From contig NZ_SUKA01000007.1 in assembly GCF_005049105.1 (NCBI RefSeq), positions 212,144 through 276,143 of the forward strand: a stretch of 64,000 nt of DNA. The letters are read 5' to 3'. Shown in pieces: positions 9,447-18,717 of the stretch. The notes under the pieces were generated by a model. It was not told the origin of the DNA. It saw nothing but the letters and a program-made list of their open reading frames with translations, and made no database searches. Position numbers and translations under genes: made by a program. This DNA is from Sphingobacterium alkalisoli (GTDB taxonomy: Bacteria; Bacteroidota; Bacteroidia; Sphingobacteriales; Sphingobacteriaceae). How positions within the stretch are numbered: position 1 is the stretch's first letter; every line of letters begins with the position of its first letter.

Positions 9447-12400
9447 TTAAAAATTAACATTCAGCCCCACTGTATACGTCTTGGCTAGAGGGTAGTTTGC
9501 AACATCTAAACCGATGGTACCTACTTCGGGATCGATCCCCGAGTAAGAGGTAAACGTAAACGGATTTTCCGCTGATAAATAAATCCGTGATTGCAGTTTA
9601 CCCAGTAGCTGAGGGATATTATAACCCAAGGTAATGTTCTTAATACGGAAATAATCACCATTTTCTAAGTACCAGTCCGAAGCTGTACCGAAATTACCAT
9701 TGGGATCCTGGCGCGACAATACCGGGATATCCGAATTTGTATTTTGCGGTGTCCAAGCATCCAATACACGACTGTCTAAGTTATAACCTTGTAATCCGGC
9801 ATTGTATGCCGTGTATTTATAACCATTAAAGATTTTAGATCCTGAGATACCATAGGTCAATACATTCATATCAAAGCGCTTATATTCTAGATTTAGCGTA
9901 AAACCATAGGTAAATTTCGGCACCGCGCTTCCCATGTATACCCTATCCGCATCGTTGATACGTCCGTCACCATTCGAATCCACAAAACGTAAATCACCAG
10001 CACGTGCATTCGGTTGTATCAATTGTCCATCCTTGCTGTGTGCCTGTACCTCCGCATCCGATTCAAAAATACCTGCATTAGGCACTAGATAATACGAATA
10101 AAGCTCTTGTCCTGCAGTCGATCTATACGGTAGTAACACCCCTCTAACATGATCTGAGTGGGCCACAAAATCATTAAAGTAACCGTCCAAATGCAATAGT
10201 TTGTTACCATTTATGCCTATATTCGCCTGCACACCCATTTTCCAATCGCCAAAATGGTTATGATATTTAGCCATCAATTCGAAACCCTTGTTCATCACGT
10301 CGCCCACATTCGAGGTTGGCCCTTGTGCCATTCCGGCATGCGGATCCGCATCATTTTGCATAACCATACCAATTGTTTTCTTTTCATAATAATCAACTGC
10401 AAAATTGATGGTATTCAACAAGGTAAAATCAAGTCCGATGTCAAAAGACTGCGACCTTTCCCAAATAATATCCGGATTAAACTGTTTAGCCACCGCAAAA
10501 TGACGAACCAATAAATTATCCGTTCCTATTGGCGTTAACGTTCCCGTATTTAAAGGAATATTATAGGCATATTTATCGACAGATTGGATATTCCCGATCT
10601 GACCCCATGATGCACGTAGTTTTAGATAATTCACTATAGACCTGTTAAAAAAAGGTTCCGATGAAATTTTCCAGGCTCCCGATACCGAAGGAAAAACATC
10701 CGATCGGTTCTGTTCAGACAAGCGGGAAGAGCGATCCTGACGTATACTGGCGCTTAAGAAATAACGATCTGCGTAATTATAGTTTACACGAGCAATAGCT
10801 GAAGTAAGCGCATCTTCCCAAACCGAACTTGTTGGCAGGTTAGGAATATCCCCTCCATTACCGATATATTGGTACCAATCATCTTCCCGTTCAAATCCCA
10901 TTGCTTGGATATAAAACGTTTCATACCTTGTTTTTTGTGCAGAATATACCGCTACTGCATCTAGATTATGTGCCCCAAAATTTTTGGTATAATTCAACTG
11001 TTGATCCCATATCCATCTATCTTCCCTAGATTCTTCGTGCGCTAAATAGTTGTTTCCATTGGTCCTCCCGATTTCTGGTATTTTAGGATCAAATCGTTTA
11101 TACGAATAGCGATTTAAATTCAAAGCGAAGTTGGATTTGAATGTCAGTCCGTCAAAAATATTTACTTTTGCGAAAGCATTACCGTTTAGGTTTAAAGAAG
11201 GATTTTTTACGGTAGGACGCAATAAAAGAGCAACCGGATTATAGGTGTCGCCATATGCGGAAGAGAACCTTGCTAGATCAAATGGTACCGTACCGTGGAA
11301 AGCTCCATTTTCGTCATATACCGGAGCTGCGGGATTCATATAAATAGCATTAATAATCGATCCGCTGTAACTACTGGATGTATTTGTTCCCCTGGTAGTC
11401 GTATGATTCACGTAAAAATTCTGTCCTACGGTCAATCGGTCAAAGAAATCGAACTCAGACTTCAGCCGGTAAGCAAACCGCTTATAGCCCGTATTTAACA
11501 ACAATCCCTCTTTATCGTGGTAACCGAAAGAAGAACTATACAGCGAGTTCTCCGATCCACCTGAAAGTTGCACGTTTGCATTCAAGATATCACCTGTCTG
11601 AAAGATTTCCTCCATCCAGTTGGTGCGTGTTACCTGTCCCCATGGGTTTAAATCTGCAGTATGACCATCCGCGACGGTCACGCCGTCGTTTTTTGCAGCC
11701 GTATTATAAGCAGCAGCATACTGCTCTGCATTTAACGCGGAAGGTAGGTTAGTGGCATTTTGCCATCCTTTGTAGAAATCTACATTTAAGCGTGGTGCAC
11801 CAATTTTACCACTTTTGGTCGTAATGACGATCACTCCGGAAGAAGCCTGCGCACCATAAATGGCCGCTGCTGCTGCATCTTTCAAGATATCTACCGTTTC
11901 TATATCATTGGGGTTGATAGGTCCACCATAATACGGCATCCCGTCGACTACGTATAACGGATTTTCGTTATTTAAAGAACCCATACCACGAATCATCACC
12001 TTCGGTGTGGAAGTCGGATCACCGCCCGCCGACATTACCGTCACGCCAGCAACATTTCCTTGCATCATTTCTGAAATATTCGTGATCGGCCGCGCCACAT
12101 TATCTGCCATATTCGGCAAAGAGCTTACTGCTGTCGTGAGGTCTCCCCGACGCTGTTGACCATAGCCGATAACGACAACTTCATCCAATTCCGAAGATTG
12201 CTCGGCGAGGCGAATCAACATGGAATTGCTTTCCCCCTCTTTTATTTGTTTAGCCGCAGTTTCGAACGAGTCGTATCCAATCATCGATACCCTTATGCGG
12301 TATAGCCCTGTAATACTTAATCCATCTAGGGTAAACATCCCCCTCGCATCTGTAGACACTTGGGTAACAGCCTTTCCATTGCCGTCTATTACTTGCACGG

Positions 12401-12545
12401 TAGCCCCCGCGATAGTCGCTCCGGTATTGTCCATGATCGTTCCGCGCAACTGACCATTCGATTGTGCCCAAGCCGTGGCAGCAACCAACAGTGCTGTTCC
12501 GATCAAGACCAATCGCACATTTTTAAACATATTCCTCTTTTTCAT
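9447..12545 (-). CDS. SusC/RagA-family TonB-dependent outer-membrane transporter
   Basis: A 1032-residue SusC-like transporter. Signal peptide at about 1-27; carboxypeptidase-regulatory-like beta-sandwich about 30-115 (G-Q-L-R-G-T-I-M-D...); TonB box-like V-V-V-I-G-Y-G near 123; plug domain about 130-245 with the typical V-V-D-G-M-P and I-E-T-V-D-I-L-K-D-A-A-A-A-A-I-Y-G signatures; beta-barrel to the C-terminal G-L-N-V-N-F. There is no N-terminal STN signalling domain, although the gene lies downstream of a sigma/FecR pair, which is somewhat unusual. It sits 42 bp after FecR and 22 bp before its SusD. Confidence 0.93.
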   Translation of the reverse strand: MKKRNMFKNVRLVLIGTALLVAATAWAQSNGQLRGTIMDNTGATIAGATVQVIDGNGKAVTQVSTDARGMFTLDGLSITGLYRIRVSMIGYDSFETAAKQIKEGESNSMLIRLAEQSSELDEVVVIGYGQQRRGDLTTAVSSLPNMADNVARPITNISEMMQGNVAGVTVMSAGGDPTSTPKVMIRGMGSLNNENPLYVVDGMPYYGGPINPNDIETVDILKDAAAAAIYGAQASSGVIVITTKSGKIGAPRLNVDFYKGWQNATNLPSALNAEQYAAAYNTAAKNDGVTVADGHTADLNPWGQVTRTNWMEEIFQTGDILNANVQLSGGSENSLYSSSFGYHDKEGLLLNTGYKRFAYRLKSEFDFFDRLTVGQNFYVNHTTTRGTNTSSSYSGSIINAIYMNPAAPVYDENGAFHGTVPFDLARFSSAYGDTYNPVALLLRPTVKNPSLNLNGNAFAKVNIFDGLTFKSNFALNLNRYSYKRFDPKIPEIGRTNGNNYLAHEESREDRWIWDQQLNYTKNFGAHNLDAVAVYSAQKTRYETFYIQAMGFEREDDWYQYIGNGGDIPNLPTSSVWEDALTSAIARVNYNYADRYFLSASIRQDRSSRLSEQNRSDVFPSVSGAWKISSEPFFNRSIVNYLKLRASWGQIGNIQSVDKYAYNIPLNTGTLTPIGTDNLLVRHFAVAKQFNPDIIWERSQSFDIGLDFTLLNTINFAVDYYEKKTIGMVMQNDADPHAGMAQGPTSNVGDVMNKGFELMAKYHNHFGDWKMGVQANIGINGNKLLHLDGYFNDFVAHSDHVRGVLLPYRSTAGQELYSYYLVPNAGIFESDAEVQAHSKDGQLIQPNARAGDLRFVDSNGDGRINDADRVYMGSAVPKFTYGFTLNLEYKRFDMNVLTYGISGSKIFNGYKYTAYNAGLQGYNLDSRVLDAWTPQNTNSDIPVLSRQDPNGNFGTASDWYLENGDYFRIKNITLGYNIPQLLGKLQSRIYLSAENPFTFTSYSGIDPEVGTIGLDVANYPLAKTYTVGLNVNF

Positions 12546-12587
12546 TTATATTGATTTGTTTGTTTTATTTTTATCCTACTGGTATAT

Positions 12588-13661
12588 CTAATTCGTCGTA
12601 CCGCTCTGCTCGATCCAAATTATATTTCCGTCTTTTCGGTAGGTTAGCCCATTCATTTGGCAGACAATCTGCAACATGACCTGTATCGATTCCTCCGATG
12701 AAAAATCACCTGTAAACGATAGTCCTTCCAATTTTATCTTTCCGATCTTGATTGCTTCGTTCTTATGTTTCGCTATGGTTCCAAAAACCTCTTCTAGTGG
12801 AGTATCTTCAAAATGTAATGCCGTTGGCAACTGCTTCTGTGGAGGTAGTGCCCTGTTAGCATGCGCAGAAGGTCGAACAGCTTTTTGTACCATCGCTTTC
12901 CGTTCAACGGAACGATCTTTCACGTCGATATGAAGCTCCTCACCTGGTTCCATATATTGATCTTCCATGGCTACCGCACTAGCTGGTGTTGCCTTCACCA
13001 CAATCTTTCCAGAAAGTAGCAGTACTTTAACCATCTCCTCCGACTGTGTATCGACGGTAAATTCAGTACCCAGGGCCGTAGTGGTATAACCACTTGCCAA
13101 CACGACAAACGGCCGCAAGGTATCCCTTACTACCTGAAAACGTGCTTTACCTGAGAGCACAAGCGCGCGATTGCGTACACCATACCCGGAGTTATAAGAC
13201 AGCTCGCTTTTCGGAGAAAGTATCAATATAGATCCATCCGGTAACATGGCTTTTTTTTCAACCGGTTCGTTATTGATGATATGCATCGTATCCATTGCAG
13301 CATAGATTCCGTTATCGATCGGATCAGTTGGGGCCGTATTACGGAAGAGAAACCAATAAGCCCCTAATCCTAGGCATATGAACACTGCGGCGGCAGCGGC
13401 CCATTCTCGGAAGGCAATCCGCGATTTTGGCAACGACCTCACCACCCCCATTTTTTGATGTACCTGCGTCAGGAGCTCCGCATACCTTTCTTCCGTTAAC
13501 AATTCATCATTTCCGATTGTACCTTGCTCAAATTCCTCCTGCAATTCAGTTTTCAACTTTTCCTCCTGTTCCATCAAATCCGCAAGCAGACGCCTTTGCT
13601 CATCTTCATTTAAGGAACCCTTCCAAAACTGTTCTATATATTTTCTAACTCGTGCCTTCAT
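12588..13661 (-). CDS. FecR-family anti-sigma factor
   Basis: A 357-residue inner-membrane anti-sigma factor from the ATG at 13661 (a GTG at 13676 is possible but less likely). A cytoplasmic N-terminus (M-K-A-R-V-R-K-Y-I-E-Q-F-W-K-G) is followed by one transmembrane helix at about 84-103. A FecR domain (about 115-235) contains V-E-K-K-A-M-L-P-D-G-S and a T-A-L-G-T-E-F-T-V segment. The C-terminal DUF4974-type domain is at about 275-350. It should hold the sigma factor at 13833-14453 inactive until the transporter is engaged. A 10-bp hairpin lies between the two genes. Confidence 0.92.
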   Translation of the reverse strand: MKARVRKYIEQFWKGSLNEDEQRRLLADLMEQEEKLKTELQEEFEQGTIGNDELLTEERYAELLTQVHQKMGVVRSLPKSRIAFREWAAAAAVFICLGLGAYWFLFRNTAPTDPIDNGIYAAMDTMHIINNEPVEKKAMLPDGSILILSPKSELSYNSGYGVRNRALVLSGKARFQVVRDTLRPFVVLASGYTTTALGTEFTVDTQSEEMVKVLLLSGKIVVKATPASAVAMEDQYMEPGEELHIDVKDRSVERKAMVQKAVRPSAHANRALPPQKQLPTALHFEDTPLEEVFGTIAKHKNEAIKIGKIKLEGLSFTGDFSSEESIQVMLQIVCQMNGLTYRKDGNIIWIEQSGTTN

Positions 13662-13767
13662 CAATAGTAAATACACGGGTAGGGCATAAAGGGGATGCCT
13701 ATTTGCATTAAGAAAATATTAACAAAATGTAATGTAATTATGTAGAGAACGCTCCCAGAAAAAGGGT

Positions 13768-13794
13768 ATTAATGTGCGGAGTGAGCACATTAAT
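13768..13794. terminator. Perfect 10-bp hairpin between sigma and FecR genes
   Basis: ATTAATGTGC (13768-13777) pairs perfectly with GCACATTAAT (13785-13794) around a 7-base loop. On the minus strand the stem is followed by A-C-C-C and then five T. It lies in the 171-bp gap between the sigma gene and its anti-sigma gene, so it could be a weak terminator or attenuator that uncouples their levels, or a dyad for a DNA-binding protein. Confidence 0.5.
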
Positions 13795-13832
13795 TGTACT
13801 AGAGGTAAACAATGATGAATAAACTATACACG

Positions 13833-14453
13833 TCAGAAATAGAGTGTGACAAATAGTAGGATATTGCTCACATAACCCGGGTAGCGATCAAGTACATATT
13901 CTTTAATGGCTTTATTCGCCTGTTTTAGGTAATCACTCACCGATTGGGTGCTAATACCCAATAGATCGGCTACGTCCTCTTTGGATCGTCCCTCGTAGCG
14001 GCAAAGCCTAAACACTTCCCGCTTACGCGCAGGTAGTATATCCACTGCCTCTTCCAGCAATTGCATCTGCAGTTGAAAAACCTCTTCCTTTTCTCGGCTA
14101 TTTTCCTCCGTAGCCACGAGGTCTGCCGGATACTCAGCCATATATTCAATCGATTCTTTCAGCCTGCTGCGAAGCACATTGAGCGATTTATTGTGGCTTA
14201 CCACAAATAGCCATCCGCCAACAGGTTGGTCTGGCTTAATCTTAAATCTGTTTTGCCACAGCGCGAGAAATACGTCTTGCAACACCTCCGTAGCTTGTTC
14301 AGGACATTTAACCAGTTTCAGAATATTTGCATGGACAGGTTTATGATATTTCGCATACAATCTATTGAAGGCTGATACATCATCCAACGCCATCTGTTCA
14401 ACATCCAGTTGTTCCTTGTCTCTTTTTATAACGTCAATCCGCAATGTATCCAT
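13833..14453 (-). CDS. ECF RNA polymerase sigma factor
   Basis: A 206-residue ECF sigma factor from the ATG at 14453. A TTG start at 14486 is unlikely because it lies upstream of a perfect -7 element at 14474-14481. Region 2 spans about residues 25-90 (F-N-R-L-Y-A-K-Y-H, then A-T-E-V-L-Q-D-V-F-L-A-L-W-Q-N-R). Region 4 is at about 140-195 with K-E-D-V-A-D-L-L-G-I-S-T-Q-S-V. It is the first gene of the set that continues with FecR, SusC, SusD and the phosphatase fusion. Confidence 0.92.
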   Translation of the reverse strand: MDTLRIDVIKRDKEQLDVEQMALDDVSAFNRLYAKYHKPVHANILKLVKCPEQATEVLQDVFLALWQNRFKIKPDQPVGGWLFVVSHNKSLNVLRSRLKESIEYMAEYPADLVATEENSREKEEVFQLQMQLLEEAVDILPARKREVFRLCRYEGRSKEDVADLLGISTQSVSDYLKQANKAIKEYVLDRYPGYVSNILLFVTLYF

Positions 14454-14473
14454 TTTGTTCTCGGAGAATGAGA

Positions 14474-14481
14474 CAAAATTA
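14474..14481 (-). promoter_or_regulatory. Candidate -7 promoter element (TAATTTTG) of the sigma gene
   Basis: An exact match to the Bacteroidota -7 consensus TAnnTTTG, read on the minus strand, 20 bp upstream of the ATG at 14453. I see no clear -33 TTTG at the usual distance. Its place argues for the ATG start over the upstream TTG. Confidence 0.4.
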
Positions 14482-14637
14482 TCCAAAAAGGAGTAACAGT
14501 ACTATTTTCATTGTGTTATGAAATTGTTAAGGATATATATATCTATCGTAATTTTATTACTGCTGCAAATTTTTTGCAAAAATTAACACTTATAATTATC
14601 AGCAAGATCGTAGATTCGATGCAACTATTAATTCAAC

Positions 14638-15483
14638 ATGGATCGTCGACAATTTATCAAGAAAACGACATTAGCAGTATTAGGTTCAAGTGTCCTCGTA
14701 GGCGGCTACACTTGGCAGGTAGAACCTCTTTGGGTAGAATGGACAAAGGTCAATATGTCGATCAGAAATCTCCCCAAACGTTTGGAGGGGAAAACATTAA
14801 TCCAACTTAGCGACATCCATATCGGTCCACGTGTCGATAAAAGCTATGTTATCCGTACCTTACAGGAAGCTTCTGCTATAGAACCTGATTTCGTGGTATA
14901 CACTGGGGATTTCATCAGTTTGGTCGATGGTAAAGCACCCTACGAAGATCTCCAAGATATATTGACCCATCTGGCTATCGGAAAAGAAGGTACCGCGGCG
15001 ATTCTCGGAAATCACGATTATGGCGCCGCATGGAAAGAGCCTGACATGGCCGATGAAATAGCAAGGATGCTTTCATATAGTGGGGTGACTGTTCTTCGGA
15101 ATAGTACTACTGATTTCGCTGGTCTTCAGCTGATTGGTATTGATGATTACTGGGGAACCAACTTTTTTCCTGAAAAAGCCATGAATTTGTATGATCCCGG
15201 AAAACCTACCATCGTTCTTTGCCATAATCCGGATGTCTGTGATTTGGATGTTTGGAATGGCTATGCCGGTTGGATCCTGTCGGGACATACCCACGGCGGA
15301 CAATGCAGACCACCTTTTCTCCCTGCTCCTATCCTGCCTGTAAAAAACAAAGCCTACAGTCAAGGTTTAATTCCTTTAGCCGATGGCCGTAGTCTGTATA
15401 TCAATCGAGGTTTAGGACATTCCATCAAAGTTCGGTTTAATGTAAGACCTGAAGTGACTTTATTTACCTTAAAAAGTATTTAA
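14638..15483 (+). CDS. Calcineurin-like metallophosphoesterase with Tat-type signal
   Basis: A 281-residue protein beginning M-D-R-R-Q-F-I-K-K, a good twin-arginine motif followed by a hydrophobic stretch, so it is probably exported folded with its metals. The metallophosphoesterase signatures appear in order: L-S-D-I-H (about 59-63), Y-T-G-D-F (about 101-105), L-G-N-H-D-Y (about 123-128), C-H-N-P and S-G-H-T-H-G-G-Q. These supply the two-metal ligands. The arrangement resembles YkuE/LpxG-like enzymes acting on phospholipid or UDP-diacylglucosamine-type substrates, but the substrate cannot be fixed. Confidence 0.85.
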   Translation: MDRRQFIKKTTLAVLGSSVLVGGYTWQVEPLWVEWTKVNMSIRNLPKRLEGKTLIQLSDIHIGPRVDKSYVIRTLQEASAIEPDFVVYTGDFISLVDGKAPYEDLQDILTHLAIGKEGTAAILGNHDYGAAWKEPDMADEIARMLSYSGVTVLRNSTTDFAGLQLIGIDDYWGTNFFPEKAMNLYDPGKPTIVLCHNPDVCDLDVWNGYAGWILSGHTHGGQCRPPFLPAPILPVKNKAYSQGLIPLADGRSLYINRGLGHSIKVRFNVRPEVTLFTLKSI

Positions 15484-15518
15484 TCTAGTACGACGGGGCA
15501 GTCCTTCATTTATACACT

Positions 15519-15560
15519 ATTAAGATCGCCACACCTTCGTGCCTCAGGTTCGCGATGACG
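15519..15560 (+). repeat. 42-bp intergenic repeat, copy 1
   Basis: This copy starts ATTAAGATCGCCACACCTT and ends TTCGCGATGACG. It matches the copy at 15646-15687 at 39 of 42 positions. A further CGCGATGACG fragment lies at 15700-15709. Short repeats ending in CGCGATGACG or CGCAATGACG between genes are, from memory, common in Sphingobacteria and related genomes. Confidence 0.75.
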
Positions 15561-15645
15561 ATGATGCTACTATTGCAATGAAGACGAGTCACTAATTGTA
15601 CGTCAGAATGAAGAGGCACGAGGCGGAAGTCTTTTTTTACAAACC

Positions 15646-15687
15646 ATTAAGATCGCCACACCTTGGTACCTCAGATTCGCGATGACG
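15646..15687 (+). repeat. 42-bp intergenic repeat, copy 2
   Basis: Second copy of the 42-bp element, three substitutions from copy 1 and in the same orientation, 127 bp further on. Both lie between convergent phosphoesterase genes (15483 and 15743), a place where such elements could act in mRNA 3' ends. Confidence 0.75.
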
Positions 15688-15742
15688 TCGAAATACAATC
15701 GCGATGACGACAAGTGCCGAATAAGTTAAAATGACAACGAAA

Positions 15743-16879
15743 TCACGGACGTGATAACGGAAACTCAAAACGTTCGAACAACTCAGGTTCGACTTTCTCT
15801 TTTCCTATCGCATCCTTCGGAATCATATAATATTCGCCGAAGAGCGTTAGACCCTCTGACGTTTTCTCTACCGCCATTTTCAGGAAGCCAAAATGATCAT
15901 CACAGAAAGCTTCGAGCTTAGCGTGTCCATTTTCCACAGGAAATGCTTCAAACGAAGGATCATCTCGGTCGGCAATCGTATGGAGATCTACATAACCGCC
16001 AGCACCTGCCACGATAAAAGGCACAATCGTTCCATCGCCATATACGCGTGAAAAACGCTGATAATTGTGCACATGTCCACTAAATACCGCATCCGGTTTC
16101 ATATCCGCTTCGGCAAAAGCTCCTTCTAAGAACTCGATCATCGGCTTGCTCGAACCGTGGTTGGTATCAGCAGAGAAGGGCGCGTGGTGTATACAAACGA
16201 TAACTGCCTGCTCCTCCGCATGTTGTTTTGCATAGCGGAGCTCTTCTATAAACCACTCCCTTTGCTCTTCTCCGATCCAACCATGTTTCGGTATATTACT
16301 GTATAAGCCAATGAAGCGAACCAACGGAGTCTCCAACGTCCAGTACACATTAGGTTGCATCATACTTTGCCTTCTACTTCCCTCTCCAAAATCGATTGTT
16401 CTTCTTTCCGTCCCGCAAAACACCTCCATAAACGGCGCTAGGCTTTGGTAAGAAATGGGACTATCCGGATTAATATCACCATCGTGGTTACCAGGAATCG
16501 CGAATATTGGCGCCTCGTAGTTTTCGTAAGGTTGTAAAAACTGCTTGGGGTACGCACTTGCTTCACCGTGATTATACACGATATCTCCGAGATGATATAA
16601 AAATGCAGGCGACTTATTCGCAGTCAGAATTTTATTACTTTGATTGTTGAGTGTATTCGCGACAACCGACTGAAAATCTGAATGACGTAAGCTACCCGTA
16701 TCACCCAACATATGAAAACTCATCTTGTCATGCAATAATTCGGTCTCGTCACCGAGTACTGTATTTATATCTAAGCGGTATGGGTAAGGCCAGCGCGGCT
16801 GAGGTAAAGGTCTGAATACCGGTATGCCTGTAGGCAAATTTTTAATCTGTATTGCTGTATCGTATTTATGATCCATCAT
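15743..16879 (-). CDS. Calcineurin-like metallophosphoesterase
   Basis: A 378-residue protein without a signal peptide. The two-metal phosphoesterase motifs are intact: L-G-D-T-G (about 78-82), L-G-D-I-V-Y-N-H (about 112-119), I-P-G-N-H-D-G-D (about 145-152), C-I-H-H-A-P and S-G-H-V-H-N-Y-Q-R-F, the last typical of purple-acid-phosphatase-like members. The product is probably a cytoplasmic phosphomonoesterase or phosphodiesterase of unknown substrate. It is convergent to the Tat-type phosphoesterase gene but not obviously related in operon. Confidence 0.85.
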   Translation of the reverse strand: MMDHKYDTAIQIKNLPTGIPVFRPLPQPRWPYPYRLDINTVLGDETELLHDKMSFHMLGDTGSLRHSDFQSVVANTLNNQSNKILTANKSPAFLYHLGDIVYNHGEASAYPKQFLQPYENYEAPIFAIPGNHDGDINPDSPISYQSLAPFMEVFCGTERRTIDFGEGSRRQSMMQPNVYWTLETPLVRFIGLYSNIPKHGWIGEEQREWFIEELRYAKQHAEEQAVIVCIHHAPFSADTNHGSSKPMIEFLEGAFAEADMKPDAVFSGHVHNYQRFSRVYGDGTIVPFIVAGAGGYVDLHTIADRDDPSFEAFPVENGHAKLEAFCDDHFGFLKMAVEKTSEGLTLFGEYYMIPKDAIGKEKVEPELFERFEFPLSRP

Positions 16880-16995
16880 ACTACAAATTTAGCAAACTTA
16901 TACCTGGAAGCAGGCTTATTTCTTGACTTTATTAGCGATATTTTTCGTATATTAGAAGAAATAGAAATGTTTATTAGTTTTTAAAACAAGATCCT

Positions 16996-18075
16996 ATGAA
17001 TTTTAAAAAACAGTTAGAAAAATTAGCGCATGAAACAAGCACACCTTGTGTCACGATTTCACTTAATACACACCGTACCCATCCGGATAATGTAAAAGAC
17101 GAACTAACGTTAAAAAACCTACTAAAAGAGGCAAAGGATAGGGTATCTTCGGAATTTGATAAGAGATCTGTTGCATCTTTATTGGAGAAAATAGACCAAC
17201 TAGCATCGAAGATAGACGTTAATTACAATTTGGACAGTCTTCATATTTTCTTGTCCAATGATACAGAAGAAATTATAAAATCAGCGTGGACAACCACCAA
17301 TCAAGGGGTGCATATCTCTAGTAACTTTGCCATTCGTTCATTAATCAAATTGTACAGCAGAAGCGAAAATTACTTATTGATGTTACTTTCTCAAAGTGGT
17401 GTACAACTTTATGAAGCTGTAAATGATGCCATCATAAAAGAAATCAGCAACGAAGATTTTCCCTTTTCAGAAAATGAACATTATATTACAAATTCCGATA
17501 AAGCAAGTGATGGGAAACAGGTGGATAACATGGTCCGCGAATTTTTAAATAAAGTCGATAAAGCGTTAATGGAAGTTCACAACGAAACGGGCCTGCCTTG
17601 TGTTGTTGTTTGTACGGAAGATAATTACAGCCGTCTTCAACAAGTAGCCGACAGACCATCTATTTATTTGGGTTATTCAGCTATTGATTACAATAATGCG
17701 GCTACACATCAAATAGTGAAGCAATCTTGGGAAATCATCAATGATTTGCAGACACAAAGAAGAGCCGATGCGATTGCGGAGATGAAGGAAGCAGTTGCTC
17801 AGGCAAAAGTACTTACGGATTTACAAGAAATATATCAGGCATCTATTGATGGACGCGGAGACCTTCTAATCGTGCATCAGAAGTTTTCGCAAGCCGTGAT
17901 CATGAAAGACGAAAGAACCTTTGATCTGATCGAAGAAGCTTCACAGCCAAATGCTATCGACGATATTACCAGCAACATTGCATGGGAAGTACTTTCTCAA
18001 AAAGGCAGAGTCGTATTTACAGCGCAAGAAGACATCAAAGATTTGGGGGAAATTGTATTAAAAGTTAGATATTAA
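16996..18075 (+). CDS. baeRF3-like protein (bacterial eRF1-like family)
   Basis: A 359-residue soluble protein. Its overall shape resembles bacterial proteins of the baeRF3 family, related to the archaeo-eukaryotic release factor fold: an N-terminal coiled segment (L-K-N-L-L-K-E-A-K), a mid domain with Y-L-L-M-L-L-S-Q-S-G-V-Q-L-Y-E, then P-S-I-Y-L-G-Y-S-A-I-D-Y and a C-terminal domain ending in I-V-L-K-V-R-Y. Members are proposed to work in ribosome rescue or stress, but function is unproven. The assignment is from memory of family features. A strong terminator follows the stop. Confidence 0.6.
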   Translation: MNFKKQLEKLAHETSTPCVTISLNTHRTHPDNVKDELTLKNLLKEAKDRVSSEFDKRSVASLLEKIDQLASKIDVNYNLDSLHIFLSNDTEEIIKSAWTTTNQGVHISSNFAIRSLIKLYSRSENYLLMLLSQSGVQLYEAVNDAIIKEISNEDFPFSENEHYITNSDKASDGKQVDNMVREFLNKVDKALMEVHNETGLPCVVVCTEDNYSRLQQVADRPSIYLGYSAIDYNNAATHQIVKQSWEIINDLQTQRRADAIAEMKEAVAQAKVLTDLQEIYQASIDGRGDLLIVHQKFSQAVIMKDERTFDLIEEASQPNAIDDITSNIAWEVLSQKGRVVFTAQEDIKDLGEIVLKVRY

Positions 18076-18101
18076 TCGGTAAACAAATTTTAAAGTGCTT
18101 A

Positions 18102-18136
18102 CGCCAGCATCATCCTATTCGTGATGCTGGCGTTTT
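18102..18136. terminator. Intrinsic terminator shared by convergent genes
   Basis: CGCCAGCATCA (18102-18112) pairs perfectly with TGATGCTGGCG (18122-18132) and is followed by TTTT. It ends the baeRF3-like gene on the plus strand and overlaps the stop of idi, so it can also end the carotenoid operon. Confidence 0.8.
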
Positions 18137-18649
18137 AAAATTATTGCAAACGACTTGTTCCAGTGCCATTTTGAACCAATACGTAAAATCTTGAGGTCGC
18201 TCACTCACCTCCCTTTCCAGTTCCATTAAAGACACCCAACGATAATTCTGTATCTCCGTCGGATTGGGATCTGGCTCATCGTCGGTATATCCAACAAACA
18301 CGTGATCATACTCGTGTTCTATCAGTTTATTTTCAACAGGTATCTTATAAATGAACGAAAATGATTTTTCTAGCGGGCATACTAATCCCATCTCATACCT
18401 TAACCGTTCTACCGCACTTTCAGTTATGTCTTCATCCCATTGCGGATGCGAACAGCAGGCGTTGGTCCACAATCCACCACCATGGTATTTCGAATCTGCA
18501 CGCTGGTGAATCAGCATATCTCCTTCCCGATTAAAGATAAAAACCGAAAAAGCCCGATGCAACAATCCAAGTCGATGTGCCTCCATCTTGTCCATTACAC
18601 ATAAAGCAACATCCCTTTCGTCTACCAATACAACCCTATTTCTTTCCAT
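18110..18649 (-). CDS. idi: Isopentenyl-diphosphate delta-isomerase, type 1
   Basis: A 179-residue Nudix-fold isomerase from the ATG at 18649; the longer frame uses a TTG at 18694. It interconverts isopentenyl and dimethylallyl diphosphate, feeding carotenoid synthesis. Signatures include H-Q-R-A-D-S-K-Y-H, the catalytic-type cysteine in W-T-N-A-C-C-S-H-P, and the metal/acid-binding H-E-Y-D-H-V-F-V-G. It is the last gene of the carotenoid operon and follows the lycopene cyclase gene by about 70 bp. Confidence 0.92.
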   Translation of the reverse strand: MERNRVVLVDERDVALCVMDKMEAHRLGLLHRAFSVFIFNREGDMLIHQRADSKYHGGGLWTNACCSHPQWDEDITESAVERLRYEMGLVCPLEKSFSFIYKIPVENKLIEHEYDHVFVGYTDDEPDPNPTEIQNYRWVSLMELEREVSERPQDFTYWFKMALEQVVCNNFKTPASRIG

Positions 18650-18717
18650 AAGCTTATTTATTACAAATGATCGCTCCCTAATCTTATACAACAATTTATT
18701 ATTATTTTATGATGAGA

